From Flavobacterium fluviatile (GTDB lineage Bacteria; Bacteroidota; Bacteroidia; Flavobacteriales; Flavobacteriaceae), in contig NZ_JAADZW010000002.1 of the NCBI RefSeq assembly GCF_010645065.1, positions 124,001 to 188,000 on the forward strand: 64,000 bases of DNA, written 5' to 3'. The position numbers were made by a program, and so were the translations under genes. Shown here in pieces: positions 24,052 to 33,002 of the stretch (the first letter of the stretch is position 1; each line of letters begins with the position of its first letter). Below the pieces are notes generated by a model that saw only the letters and a program-made list of their open reading frames with translations, was not told the DNA's origin and made no database searches.

Positions 24052-24948
24052 TTATTTAGTAATTTCCCTAAATACAGCTTCCAGATTTTTATTTTTCTGG
24101 TTGAGCTGTAATGTTTTTAAACCATTATCGTGTGCAAAATCAAAAACTGCGGGACGCATGTCCTTGTCAGACAAGAAAGTCAGTTCCCATAAACAATCGT
24201 GGATGTTTTTGTATGATTTTAAATGCGGAATAGCAGCAATTGCCTGTTCTTCAATTTTATAATCAAATTCAACTTCAATTACCTGTTCTTTGTCTGCTGA
24301 AATTAAGTTGTCCAGCTTTTTGTCTGCCACAATTTTCCCTTTGTCAATGATTATGACACGATCGCAAATGGCTTCGACTTCCTGCATGATGTGTGTTGAT
24401 AAAAAAACAGTTTTATCTTTACCCACATTTTTAATTACATTACGGATTTCGATTAACTGATTCGGATCCAGTCCGGTAGTTGGTTCATCCAGAATTAATA
24501 CATCAGGATTGTGTAATAAGGCGTTGGCAAGTCCTACACGCTGACGGTATCCTTTAGATAACTGATTTATTTTTTTATGGCTTTCCGCTGTCAGTCCTGT
24601 CAGTTGAATTACTTCTTCGATTCTGGATTTATTCACTTTATAGACATCAGCGTTAAAAGCCAAATATTCACGAACATACAAATCCAAATATAACGGATTG
24701 TGTTCAGGCAGATAGCCAATGGAACGCTGCACCTCTTTGGTGTTTGTCATGACATCATGACTATTTACAAGGGCTGATCCACTATCTGCAAGTAAATATG
24801 TCGTCAAAATTTTCATTAAAGTAGATTTTCCGGCACCGTTTGGTCCCAGAAATCCTACGATTTCCCCTTTCTCAATTTTAAAAGAAATTTCATCTAAAGC
24901 TTTTTGCTCTCCGTAACTTTTTGATATGCTGTTTACTTCTATCGACAT
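24052..24948 (-). CDS. gldA: Gliding-motility ABC transporter ATP-binding protein GldA
   Basis: This 298-residue ABC ATPase has Walker A GPNGAGKST, signature LSKGYRQRVGLANALL, Walker B VLILDEPTTGLDP and the switch STHIMQE. The length and C-terminal domain fit GldA, the ATPase that works with GldF and GldG in Flavobacterium gliding. gldF and gldG are not in the window. A CAAAAGTA segment at 24965-24972 (TACTTTTG on the coding strand) is a probable -7 box 17 nt upstream of the ATG. Confidence 0.85.
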   Translation of the reverse strand: MSIEVNSISKSYGEQKALDEISFKIEKGEIVGFLGPNGAGKSTLMKILTTYLLADSGSALVNSHDVMTNTKEVQRSIGYLPEHNPLYLDLYVREYLAFNADVYKVNKSRIEEVIQLTGLTAESHKKINQLSKGYRQRVGLANALLHNPDVLILDEPTTGLDPNQLIEIRNVIKNVGKDKTVFLSTHIMQEVEAICDRVIIIDKGKIVADKKLDNLISADKEQVIEVEFDYKIEEQAIAAIPHLKSYKNIHDCLWELTFLSDKDMRPAVFDFAHDNGLKTLQLNQKNKNLEAVFREITK

Positions 24949-25084
24949 GACTTTTTATTTGTTACAAAAGTAAACAGAAATAGTCTTGTTTGCTACATTT
25001 TGTCTTTTAAAAGAAATTAAAAGTGATGCTTACAACGGCATTGTTTTTGTCTAAAGGATTGAAAATTTAAATAAAACCCAAATC

Positions 25085-25669
25085 ATGAAAAAAATTTTAG
25101 TGATGGCAGCTTTGGCTATCTGCAGTTTTGCAAACGCTCAAAAAGGAACAATTTTAGTAGGTGGAAACATCTCTTACGAGTCTGAGAAATATGAATATCA
25201 GTTTGGCGAAGAGAAAACGAATGAATTTAGTTTTTCTCCTAGAGTTGGTTACCAGTTTAATGACAACTGGACTGTTGGAGGTGAGTTTACTGTTGGTTCT
25301 TCAAAAGAGGATTTTGGCGGTGGAGATGAAACTAAATTCAACAATTTTAAATTAGGGGCATTTTTACGTTACACAGTGCCTTTGAATCAGACATTCTCTG
25401 CTTTTGCTGATTTCGGTCTTGGTTTCCAGAACCAAAAAGAAAAAGAGTACAATAATGGAAATCTTACTTCAAAGTATAAAGCAGACGGTATGTACGTAGG
25501 TGTAACTCCTGCTCTTTTCATCAACATGAAAAAAGGTTTCGGCTTAAACTTTAATATTGGAGGTTTAGGGTACGAAACATTAAGTTACGATAATAATGGT
25601 CCTGATTACAGTAGATTTTACTTCAATTTTGGACAAACAATTAATATTGGAGTTTCTAAAAACTTCTAA
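25085..25669 (+). CDS. Small outer-membrane beta-barrel protein
   Basis: A 194-residue protein with a clear signal peptide (KKILVMAALAICSFANAQ, cleavage after Ala-Gln) and alternating beta strands rich in Gly, aromatic and polar residues, e.g. FSFSPRVGYQFNDNWTVGGE. It ends in a terminal strand with Phe. This is the OmpA/OmpX-like outer membrane barrel pattern common in Bacteroidota. Ligand or role cannot be inferred. Confidence 0.85.
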   Translation: MKKILVMAALAICSFANAQKGTILVGGNISYESEKYEYQFGEEKTNEFSFSPRVGYQFNDNWTVGGEFTVGSSKEDFGGGDETKFNNFKLGAFLRYTVPLNQTFSAFADFGLGFQNQKEKEYNNGNLTSKYKADGMYVGVTPALFINMKKGFGLNFNIGGLGYETLSYDNNGPDYSRFYFNFGQTINIGVSKNF

Positions 25670-25695
25670 TCGTAGTTTTATATATTCAATTTCAG

Positions 25696-25726
25696 AAAGC
25701 ACTCCGGTTGGGGTGCTTTTTTTTTG
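25696..25726 (+). terminator. Terminator after the beta-barrel gene
   Basis: Arms AAAGCACTCC and GGGGTGCTTT with a T9 tail. Confidence 0.85.
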
Positions 25727-25758
25727 TCCGAAACCTTATGAAATCTACTATTTCATGT

Positions 25759-25834
25759 TAGCCCCGATAGAAATGGCATCCTGTTGTGGCGGGGTTCGCC
25801 ACAAGAGATAGAATGGATAGCGGGACAAAAGGCT
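25759..25834 (+). ncRNA. Structured repeat, Flavo-1-like candidate (copy 5)
   Basis: Starts TAGCCCCGATAGAAATGG and ends AATGGATAGCGGGAC. Basal CCCG/CGGG; distal stem CTTGTGGCG-like (CTGTTGTGGCG/CGCCACAAGAG). It occupies most of the 346-nt gap before dgt; a TATTTTTG box at 25957-25964 is the probable dgt promoter. Confidence 0.5.
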
Positions 25835-26015
25835 GTTTTGAAAACAATCGTTTCTGCTTCTAAGAAAAATAATGCCAGATAAGCGAAACAGGCAATCACA
25901 ACTATAGAATTTTATATTTCGTCAGCTGATATAAGGTGAAAAAATGTAAAATAACGTATTTTTGAATTTTAGATCTTCAGTCTAAAATCAATAACCTACA
26001 ATCTAAAATAGAAAA

Positions 26016-27362
26016 ATGAACTGGGAACAACTTTTATCTCTTAAGAAACAAGGCGACACAAACAAAAGATTACGTATAGAACAAGATGACACACGTTTAG
26101 GTTTTGAGGTCGATTATGACCGAATCATCTTTTCGTCGGCATTTCGGTCTTTGCAGGATAAAACCCAGGTGATTCCGCTTTCTAAAACAGATTTTGTGCA
26201 CACACGTTTAACACACAGTCTGGAAGTTTCCGTCGTAGGAAGATCTTTAGGGCGTTTAGTTGGGAAAAAAATCATTGAAAAATACCCTTATCTAAAAGAG
26301 GTTCACGGTTATCACATGAATGATTTCGGCGCTATTGTGGCTGCGGCTTCATTGGCGCATGATATCGGAAATCCGCCTTTTGGGCACTCTGGTGAAAAAG
26401 CCATTGGTGAATATTTTTCGAGCGGAAAAGGATTAAAATACAAAGACAAACTTACGGCTAAACAATGGCAGGATCTGATTGATTTTGAGGGAAATGCCAA
26501 TGGTTTTTCTGTTTTAACAGGAAGCCGTCCCGGAATCGACGGAGGATTAAGAATATCTTACGCAACTTTGGGCGCTTTTATGAAATACCCGAAAGAAAGC
26601 CTTCCTAAAAAGCCAACAAACAATATTGCGGATAAAAAATACGGTTTCTTTCAGTCGGATAAGTTATTTTTTCAGGAAATTGCTCACGATATGGGTATGA
26701 TTCCTAATAAAGAAAATGGCGATATTGGTTTTGAAAGACATCCTTTAGCTTATCTGGTTGAAGCTGCAGATGATATTTGCTATACCATAATCGACTTTGA
26801 AGACGGTATTAATTTAGGTTTGGTTTCTGAAGATTACGCTTTAGAATATCTGATCAAACTGGTAAAAGATAATATTGGTGTAGCGAAATACAAATTACTG
26901 GAAACAAAAGAAGACCGAATCAGTTATCTGCGTGCTCTCGCGATTGGCGCTTTGATCAATGACGCTGTAGATGTTTTTATAGAAAATGAAGAAGCAATTC
27001 TGGCAGGGAATTTCCCTTTTGCCTTAACAGATAAAAGCAAATACAAGGCACAGATGGATGATATTATCAAACTGAGTGTTGAAAAAATCTATCAGAGCCG
27101 TGAAGTTATCGAAAAAGAAATTGTAGGATATCAAATAATCCAGACGTTACTGGATAAATTTATAACCGCTTTTAACAACAAATACGAAGGTACTGCTTCA
27201 AATTACGATAAACTGATTCTGAAAATGCTTCCTGAAAAACACCATTTGGAAAAAGGCAATTTATACGAGCGTCTGCTTCATATTTGTCACTACGTTTCTC
27301 TTTTAACAGATGGCAATGCGTTAGAATTATATGAAATGATTAATGGCAGAAAAAACAATTAA
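26016..27362 (+). CDS. dgt: dGTP triphosphohydrolase
   Basis: A 448-residue HD-superfamily metalloenzyme that hydrolyses dGTP (or dNTPs) to the nucleoside and tripolyphosphate, acting in nucleotide pool control. The HD residues are visible in HTRLTHSLEVSVVGRSLG and SLAHDIGNPPFGHSGE, with a further metal Asp in EAADDICYTIIDFEDG. The length fits the long Dgt class. It is tail-to-tail with the next gene, with only four bases between the stops. Confidence 0.92.
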   Translation: MNWEQLLSLKKQGDTNKRLRIEQDDTRLGFEVDYDRIIFSSAFRSLQDKTQVIPLSKTDFVHTRLTHSLEVSVVGRSLGRLVGKKIIEKYPYLKEVHGYHMNDFGAIVAAASLAHDIGNPPFGHSGEKAIGEYFSSGKGLKYKDKLTAKQWQDLIDFEGNANGFSVLTGSRPGIDGGLRISYATLGAFMKYPKESLPKKPTNNIADKKYGFFQSDKLFFQEIAHDMGMIPNKENGDIGFERHPLAYLVEAADDICYTIIDFEDGINLGLVSEDYALEYLIKLVKDNIGVAKYKLLETKEDRISYLRALAIGALINDAVDVFIENEEAILAGNFPFALTDKSKYKAQMDDIIKLSVEKIYQSREVIEKEIVGYQIIQTLLDKFITAFNNKYEGTASNYDKLILKMLPEKHHLEKGNLYERLLHICHYVSLLTDGNALELYEMINGRKNN

Positions 27363-27366
27363 TGAG

Positions 27367-28365
27367 TTAAAAAGCATACACAAGACCAACGCCCAGAACT
27401 TGTCTTAGCTGGGTTCTTGGTCCGTCATCTACCTGTGATTTTGAACCTGAAACAGGATCAACAACTTCTTTTTTTGTTTTGATATCATCATCATAAATAA
27501 TGTGAACACCAATGTTTGCTTTTACATAAGCGTTCACTACAAGATCCAGACGGGTATCGTAATCCACATCTACATTTCCAAACCTATTTAAATAATCTGT
27601 ATATAAAGTTAGTCGGTTTTCATAAAAAATGTTTTTGTAAATCTCATTTTTCATGTATCCGGTAAAAAGGATACCAAATTCAGCCTTTACTTTTTGACCG
27701 TCTTCAATTAAAATTTCGTTCTCAGGATCAAGAGGGTCAGTAGCATAAACTGCTTTTTTAACACCAAAAGCTCCCTGATTCGCTAAATCCTGATCTAATA
27801 CCAAAGTCGTTTTTAAGGTGATTGGAGAGAAATAAAAAGTTCTGTTTTTTTTCTTGTCTGAATTCTCAGCTCCGGCTCCCAGGAAGATATAAGCGGGAGC
27901 AAAAGGTTTAGAGATAGCAACATCCCTGTTTGGATATTTATAACCGTTGGTAAATTGGGTATTGAAATTGAATTTTGCAGAGTAGAACCAATTAGAAAGC
28001 GTATCTCTTCTATAACCATAAGTGGAGTTAAACTGAATAGCATCATCTGTTTTTCTCAATTCGGTACCGTCCTGTTTATTCATACCGTATTTTACAATCA
28101 GTTCATTAAACCATTTATGATTGTTTTTATTATATGTTCTGGTAAATTCACCCTTAAAAAGTCCTGAAATTGAACTGGTTCCCCCTGCACTCCAATTGAC
28201 AAAAGCTATTTCTGAAATATCAAAACCAAGTTTGTTTTTTTTAGCCCAGTTTGAAGGAACAGGCGGCGCTTGTTTAGGGTCTAAGGTTGTCTGGATAATC
28301 TGGGCAAAACTGTTTGTTGCAAATATAAAAAGGAATAAAAACAGGGTCGGTCGTAATAATTTCAT
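27367..28365 (-). CDS. DUF3078 outer-membrane-associated protein
   Basis: A 332-residue protein with a signal peptide (LLRPTLFLFLFIFATNSFAQ) followed by a beta-rich body typical of DUF3078, a Bacteroidota family predicted to form an outer membrane barrel. Trp/Phe-rich strands such as IAFVNWSAGGTSSISGLFKG and a terminal VGLVYAF support this. I start at ATG 28365, directly before the signal peptide. The frame is open 16 codons further upstream, but that part overlaps the end of dxs and has no role. Function unknown. Confidence 0.85.
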   Translation of the reverse strand: MKLLRPTLFLFLFIFATNSFAQIIQTTLDPKQAPPVPSNWAKKNKLGFDISEIAFVNWSAGGTSSISGLFKGEFTRTYNKNNHKWFNELIVKYGMNKQDGTELRKTDDAIQFNSTYGYRRDTLSNWFYSAKFNFNTQFTNGYKYPNRDVAISKPFAPAYIFLGAGAENSDKKKNRTFYFSPITLKTTLVLDQDLANQGAFGVKKAVYATDPLDPENEILIEDGQKVKAEFGILFTGYMKNEIYKNIFYENRLTLYTDYLNRFGNVDVDYDTRLDLVVNAYVKANIGVHIIYDDDIKTKKEVVDPVSGSKSQVDDGPRTQLRQVLGVGLVYAF

Positions 28366-28402
28366 CAGATAAACTTTTGATTTTTTTCGGCGCTGCAAAA
28401 TA

Positions 28403-30193
28403 CTATTTTTCAATGTTTGAAAAAAGATTTACTAAGCTTTTAACGTCAATTTTGGAAAATTGTTGTTGCTCAATTACTGTGCCATGTTCAATAAAAGTAT
28501 CCTGAACACCTAAAATTTCTATTTTTGCTGAAAAATTATTTGCTGTTGCATATTCTAAAACAGCACTTCCAAAACCACCAATTTTTGAGGCGTCTTCGAT
28601 GGTGATGATATGGCCGAAAGAGGTTAAGATTTTGTTTAACAAATCATTGTCTAAAGGTTTTATGAAAGGGAAATCGTAATGAGCAATGGTTTTAGGATTT
28701 TTTAATTCATTTAAAGCAGCAATTACATTATTTCCAATCGAGCCGGTAGATAAAACTGCTGTTTTTGTCCCGGGTTTTAAGCAATTTCCCTTTCCGAACA
28801 TTATCTTTTCATAATTCCGGTAATTTTCTGATTGCCATTTTGGTAAAACGCCACGGCCACGAGGGTATCGAATGGCAATGGGATGTTTCAGAGAACCTAA
28901 TTGCACAGTATATAAAATATTCTGAAGCGCAATTTCATTGATTGGTGCATAAAGAATCATATTTGGAACAGTGCGCAGGTATGCAATATCAAAGACACCA
29001 TGATGCGTTGCACCATCTTCACCAACCAGACCGGCTCTGTCCAGACAAAAAATAACCGGTAAATTTTGCAAAGCCACGTCATGAATTACCTGGTCATAAG
29101 CGCGCTGCAAAAAAGTCGAATAAATATTGCAATAGACAATCATGCCCTGAGTTGCCATTCCTGCTGCGAGCGTAACGGCATGCTGTTCTGCAATTCCAAC
29201 GTCAAAGGCACGTTCCGGAATTTCATCCATCATAAACTTTAAAGAACTTCCGGATGGCATTGCCGGAGTTATTCCAATGATTTTTTCGTTGTTTCTGGCT
29301 AAATCTAAAATAGTCAATCCAAAAACATCCTGATATTTTGGAGGCAGATTTTCTTCCGACTTTAAATGAATTTCACCGGTTGAAGGATCAAATTTTCCGG
29401 GAGCATGGTATTTTACCTGATTTTGTTCAGCCTGCTGCAGCCCTTTTCCTTTTGTGGTAACAATATGAAGAAACTTTGGCCCTTTTATCTTTTTCAGGCG
29501 ATTTAATTCTTTGATTAATAATTGGATATCATGCCCGTCGATTGGACCTGAGTAGTCAAAATTTAAAGATTTAATGATATTATTCTGCTTCGGATTTTTC
29601 CCGTTTTTAACCGCTGTCAAATATTTTTTTAAAGCGCCTACGCTTGGGTCGATTCCGATGGCATTATCGTTAAGGATTACCAGAATATTAGCATCGGTAA
29701 CGCCGGCATGGTTTAAGCCTTCAAACGCCATTCCGCTTGCTATGGAAGCATCTCCAATAACGGCAATGTGTTCTTTGTCAAAATCACCTTTTAGTTTAGA
29801 AGCAATCGCCATTCCAAGCACCGCTGAGATTGAAGTTGAGGAGTGCCCAACACCAAACGCATCATAAATACTCTCGTCTCTTTTTGGAAAACCTGAAACG
29901 CCTCCAAGTTGTCTGTTGGTGTGAAAGTTTTCTCTTCTTTCGGTCAAAATCTTATGTCCGTAGGCCTGATGGCCCACATCCCAAACTAATAAATCTTCGG
30001 GGGTATTAAAAACATAATGCAATGCAATCGTTAATTCGACCACGCCCAGACTGGCACCAAGATGTCCTTCTTTTACAGAAACCACATCTATAATAAACTG
30101 ACGTAATTCATGAGCGACCTGAGCAAGCTGTTCTTCTTTTAAAAGACGTAAATCGGAGGGATTGTATATGTTCGAAAGTAAATCGCTTTTCAT
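28403..30193 (-). CDS. dxs: 1-deoxy-D-xylulose-5-phosphate synthase
   Basis: A 596-residue thiamine-diphosphate enzyme that condenses pyruvate and glyceraldehyde-3-phosphate, the first step of the MEP isoprenoid pathway. DVGHQAYGHKIL, the ThDP site (GDAS...LNDNAIGIDPSVG) and DRAGLVGEDGATHHGVFD are all present. The usual GDG of the ThDP motif is GDA here. I start at ATG 30193; the frame's upstream TTG codon precedes a TACCTTTA box that lies only 3 nt from the ATG, so that part is probably promoter. Confidence 0.93.
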   Translation of the reverse strand: MKSDLLSNIYNPSDLRLLKEEQLAQVAHELRQFIIDVVSVKEGHLGASLGVVELTIALHYVFNTPEDLLVWDVGHQAYGHKILTERRENFHTNRQLGGVSGFPKRDESIYDAFGVGHSSTSISAVLGMAIASKLKGDFDKEHIAVIGDASIASGMAFEGLNHAGVTDANILVILNDNAIGIDPSVGALKKYLTAVKNGKNPKQNNIIKSLNFDYSGPIDGHDIQLLIKELNRLKKIKGPKFLHIVTTKGKGLQQAEQNQVKYHAPGKFDPSTGEIHLKSEENLPPKYQDVFGLTILDLARNNEKIIGITPAMPSGSSLKFMMDEIPERAFDVGIAEQHAVTLAAGMATQGMIVYCNIYSTFLQRAYDQVIHDVALQNLPVIFCLDRAGLVGEDGATHHGVFDIAYLRTVPNMILYAPINEIALQNILYTVQLGSLKHPIAIRYPRGRGVLPKWQSENYRNYEKIMFGKGNCLKPGTKTAVLSTGSIGNNVIAALNELKNPKTIAHYDFPFIKPLDNDLLNKILTSFGHIITIEDASKIGGFGSAVLEYATANNFSAKIEILGVQDTFIEHGTVIEQQQFSKIDVKSLVNLFSNIEK

Positions 30194-30247
30194 TGTAAAG
30201 GTAAAAAGCAAATTTACGGTTTTAAATTTAATTTTTTTGGGAGAGTC

Positions 30248-30904
30248 TTATTTCAATAAAACAGGAACCGAATATTGCATTCTGATTTTTTTGCCGTTCG
30301 ATTCGCCGGGCTGCCATTTCGGACACAAATTCAAAACCCTGATGATTTCCTTTTCAAGAGGCTCTTCAACTGCCGGCGAACATTCAAGAAATGAAACTGT
30401 GCCGTTTTTTTCTACAGCAAATGCAAGTGTGAAATTAAGTTTCCAGTAACTTACACCTTCCGGTTTTTTATATTCTTTCATAAAAAAGCTATGAAACTGA
30501 TCAATACCGCCTGGGAATTCTGCATTTTTGTTGAGAGGAACTTCGGGTTTGACTACATTCTCCTTTTTTGAAGCACTGCTTTTTATGTCTTTTTCAGGAT
30601 TAGTAATGTTTTCTTCTTGTTTTACAGATTCTATCTGAATTGCTTTTTTTGGTGATGAAATAACTTTTTCATTAGTGATTTCGATATTTTTTTCAGTATG
30701 TTCCTGGTTATCTTCTTCTGATAATTGAGAAGAGTGAGGAGTCTGTTCTGATGTGTTGATTTTATCTTTTTCTGTATCAGCAATTTCAATTTCGTTATTT
30801 TGTTTTTTATTAGTCTCTTTATCTGTACAACTAAATAAAGTTCTTCCCATGAAAAGAAATAAAACGAATAAACATACTTTACATTTATGTAAATACTTGT
30901 ACAA
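30248..30904 (-). CDS. TonB C-terminal-domain lipoprotein
   Basis: The C-terminal 90 residues (from NAEFPGGIDQFHSFFMKEYKKP to the end) are a TonB C-terminal domain, with the usual VEKNGTVSFLEC and NLCPKWQPGESNGKKIRMQY blocks. The middle is a long Glu/Lys/Asn-rich spacer. The N-terminus has a hydrophobic run VCLFVLFLFMGRTLFSC ending in a lipobox-like Cys. The start is uncertain: I use a TTG at 30904 just before the signal-like segment. The frame is open further to 31111, but that would overlap the divergent Fic promoter. It may couple energy or act at the outer membrane; unlike typical TonB it may be lipid-anchored. Confidence 0.65.
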   Translation of the reverse strand: MYKYLHKCKVCLFVLFLFMGRTLFSCTDKETNKKQNNEIEIADTEKDKINTSEQTPHSSQLSEEDNQEHTEKNIEITNEKVISSPKKAIQIESVKQEENITNPEKDIKSSASKKENVVKPEVPLNKNAEFPGGIDQFHSFFMKEYKKPEGVSYWKLNFTLAFAVEKNGTVSFLECSPAVEEPLEKEIIRVLNLCPKWQPGESNGKKIRMQYSVPVLLK

Positions 30905-31021
30905 AATGCGATTTGGGAATTGAATAGTAATCGTCAAGGTTTTAATATTAATGTTATTTCCTGCCTGAATTTCAGGATTTAAAAATAGTAAAAAATAATT
31001 AGTAAAACTTTTTCTAAAAAA

Positions 31022-31050
31022 TGAGGTAAATATTTTCATTAATTGCCTCA
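31022..31050 (+). promoter_or_regulatory. Palindromic operator candidate upstream of the Fic gene
   Basis: TGAGGTAA at 31022-31029 and TTGCCTCA at 31043-31050 form an inverted repeat, one mismatch in eight. A further identical TTAATTGCCTCA half-site lies at 31083-31094, ending on the A of the Fic ATG. Confidence 0.5.
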
Positions 31051-31059
31051 GAAAATCAG

Positions 31060-31067
31060 TATATTTG
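31060..31067 (+). promoter_or_regulatory. -7 box of the Fic gene promoter
   Basis: TATATTTG fits TAnnTTTG and lies between the palindrome at 31022-31050 and the half-site at 31083-31094. Confidence 0.45.
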
Positions 31068-31093
31068 AGTTGATTAATTTTATTAATTGCCTC

Positions 31094-32209
31094 ATGAAAT
31101 ATAATTGGCAACTAAAAGACTGGCAAAATTTTGTATATGATGATTCAGTTATAGATTCATTGTGTATTGATTTTGCATTTGAAACAGGAGAGGTAAAAGG
31201 TCTTGTTGATTCCTTACCCAATATAATTAAACAAGAAGCTATTTTACAATTTATGATTTCAGAAGCTATCAAAACTTCTGAAATTGAAGGGGAATATTAT
31301 AGTCGGCAAGATATAATGTCATCTATTAAGAAAAACTTAGGTATTGGTAACAATTTTGACTATATAAGAGATAAAAATGCTCAAAGTGTTGGAAAGTTGA
31401 TGGTAACAGTTCGTAACTCTTATTCAGAACAATTGACTGAAATAATGATAAAGCAATGGCACGATATTCTTATGGAATATTCAAAAAGGGTTAATTCAGG
31501 CCAATATAGAGTGGGAGATGAACCAATGCAAATTGTTTCAGGTTCCTATGGTAAAGAAATTATTCATTTTGAAGCACCGCCATCAAATCAGGTTTCAGTT
31601 GAAATGAAAAAATTTATTAAATGGTACCATGATTTCGAGGTACAAACAAACGATGTAAAAAAAGCACTTATTAAAACTTCTATTTCTCATTTGTATTTTG
31701 AGAGTATTCATCCTTTTGAAGATGGGAATGGAAGAATTGGAAGAGCAATTGCAGAGAAATGTCTTGCTGAATCTTTAAATCGACCAGTTTTAATGAGTAT
31801 TTCAAGTACTATAGAACAGAACAAAAAAAAATACTATCAATCTTTAAAACAAGCCCAGAAAACCCTTGAAATTACAGATTGGATTTTTTACTTCTCTACT
31901 TTGATTTTAGAATCTCAAAGAAAAGCTAAACAAACTGTCCTTTTTACATTAAACAAAACTAGATTTATTGATCGGTTTAAGAACCAAATGAATCAAAGAC
32001 AAATAAAGGCGGTTTTGAAAATGTTCGAAAATGGTGTTTCGGGTTTTGAAGGAGGAATGACTGCCATAAAATATGTTTCAATTACTAAAACATCAAGAGC
32101 AACCGCTACAAGAGATTTGCAGGATTTGACAGGAAAGAAGATTTTAAAACCTAAAGGAGAGGGCAGAAACAGATCTTATGAACTGAACTTAGTTGAAGAA
32201 ACTATGTAA
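31094..32209 (+). CDS. Fic-family protein with N-terminal DUF4172-like region and C-terminal winged helix
   Basis: A 371-residue predicted AMP-transferase. The N-terminus (MKYNWQLKDWQNFVYD) fits DUF4172. An inhibitory helix TSEIEGEYYS is followed by the Fic core with intact catalytic motif HPFEDGNGRIGRA (about residues 209-221). The C-terminal 90 residues look like a winged helix (TAIKYVSITKTSRATATRDL then a wing LKPKGEGRNRSY), suggesting DNA binding. I start at ATG 31094, which fits DUF4172. The frame extends upstream to 31043 but that would run through the promoter and operator half-sites. Because the toxin-like core and inhibitory glutamate sit in one chain, it is a class II Fic with self-control; autoregulation through the palindrome is an inference. 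Confidence 0.9.
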   Translation: MKYNWQLKDWQNFVYDDSVIDSLCIDFAFETGEVKGLVDSLPNIIKQEAILQFMISEAIKTSEIEGEYYSRQDIMSSIKKNLGIGNNFDYIRDKNAQSVGKLMVTVRNSYSEQLTEIMIKQWHDILMEYSKRVNSGQYRVGDEPMQIVSGSYGKEIIHFEAPPSNQVSVEMKKFIKWYHDFEVQTNDVKKALIKTSISHLYFESIHPFEDGNGRIGRAIAEKCLAESLNRPVLMSISSTIEQNKKKYYQSLKQAQKTLEITDWIFYFSTLILESQRKAKQTVLFTLNKTRFIDRFKNQMNQRQIKAVLKMFENGVSGFEGGMTAIKYVSITKTSRATATRDLQDLTGKKILKPKGEGRNRSYELNLVEETM

Positions 32210-32279
32210 AGTTGAGGGTTTGTTATCCTTCGCACCATTAACTAATAAAATATTATTTCAAAAATGTATTTTTGTAGTT

Positions 32280-32723
32280 ATGATAAATCCCTTCACCGAC
32301 GAATATTTTATGAAGAAAGCTTTACAGGAAGCTGAAATAGCTTATAATAAAGGCGAAATTCCTGTTGGTGCTGTTATTGTCGTGGCTGATAAAGTCATCG
32401 CAAGCAGTCATAATTTAACCGAATTGTTAAATGATGTCACAGCTCATGCCGAAATGCAGTCGATAACCGCAGCTGCAAATTTTCTGGGTGGAAAATATTT
32501 AAAAGACTGCACGCTGTATGTTACTTTAGAACCGTGTCAGATGTGTGCCGGTGCTTTGTACTGGAGCCAGATTTCGAAAATTGTTTTTGGCGCCCGTGAC
32601 GAACAACGCGGATTTATGAATATGGGAACCAAACTGCATCCCAAAACTACAGTTGTTTCCGGAGTTATGGCCCATGAAGCGGCTGATTTAATGAAGCGTT
32701 TTTTTCTGGAGAGGCGTAAATAG
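32280..32723 (+). CDS. tadA: tRNA-adenosine deaminase family nucleoside deaminase
   Basis: A 147-residue zinc deaminase of the CDA fold. The zinc site is HAEMQSI plus LEPCQMCAGALYW, and the C-terminal helices match TadA, which makes inosine at position 34 of tRNA-Arg. I start at ATG 32280. An upstream in-frame start at 32193 would add 29 residues overlapping the Fic gene and is not credible. A TATTTTTG box at 32267-32274 ends only 5 nt before the ATG, so the mRNA may be nearly leaderless. Confidence 0.88.
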   Translation: MINPFTDEYFMKKALQEAEIAYNKGEIPVGAVIVVADKVIASSHNLTELLNDVTAHAEMQSITAAANFLGGKYLKDCTLYVTLEPCQMCAGALYWSQISKIVFGARDEQRGFMNMGTKLHPKTTVVSGVMAHEAADLMKRFFLERRK

Positions 32724-32742
32724 CTTATGAAAACCGGAGCAC

Positions 32743-32824
32743 TAGCCCAGATGGAAGCGGCATCCTTTTTCTTGCTTCTTTAGCAGGAAAAAGATATAGC
32801 GGACAGCTGGAAACAGCTCCTGAT
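32743..32824 (+). ncRNA. Structured repeat, Flavo-1-like candidate (copy 6)
   Basis: Starts TAGCCCAGATGGAAGCGG and ends ATAGCGGACAGCTGGA. Basal CCAG/CTGG; distal stem CTTTTTCTTGC paired with GCAGGAAAAAG. Confidence 0.5.
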
Positions 32825-33002
32825 GCCTCTACAGAAGCTTATAAGCCTCTAAAATTTAAATAATTATATTAGAGAATTTTCTTCTTAAACAATTCAAAAA
32901 ATATTTTACTTTTAACATAATTAAAATTACTTTTTACTGTTATGCATTTTAATAGTGAAATCTGTTAATTTTAGTTGCCTAACCCATTAACTCCAAATAA
33001 AA

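Noticed and set aside
32193..32279. Upstream start for tadA
   Set aside because: It overlaps the end of the Fic gene and would place the promoter box inside the coding region; the remaining 147 residues are a complete TadA.
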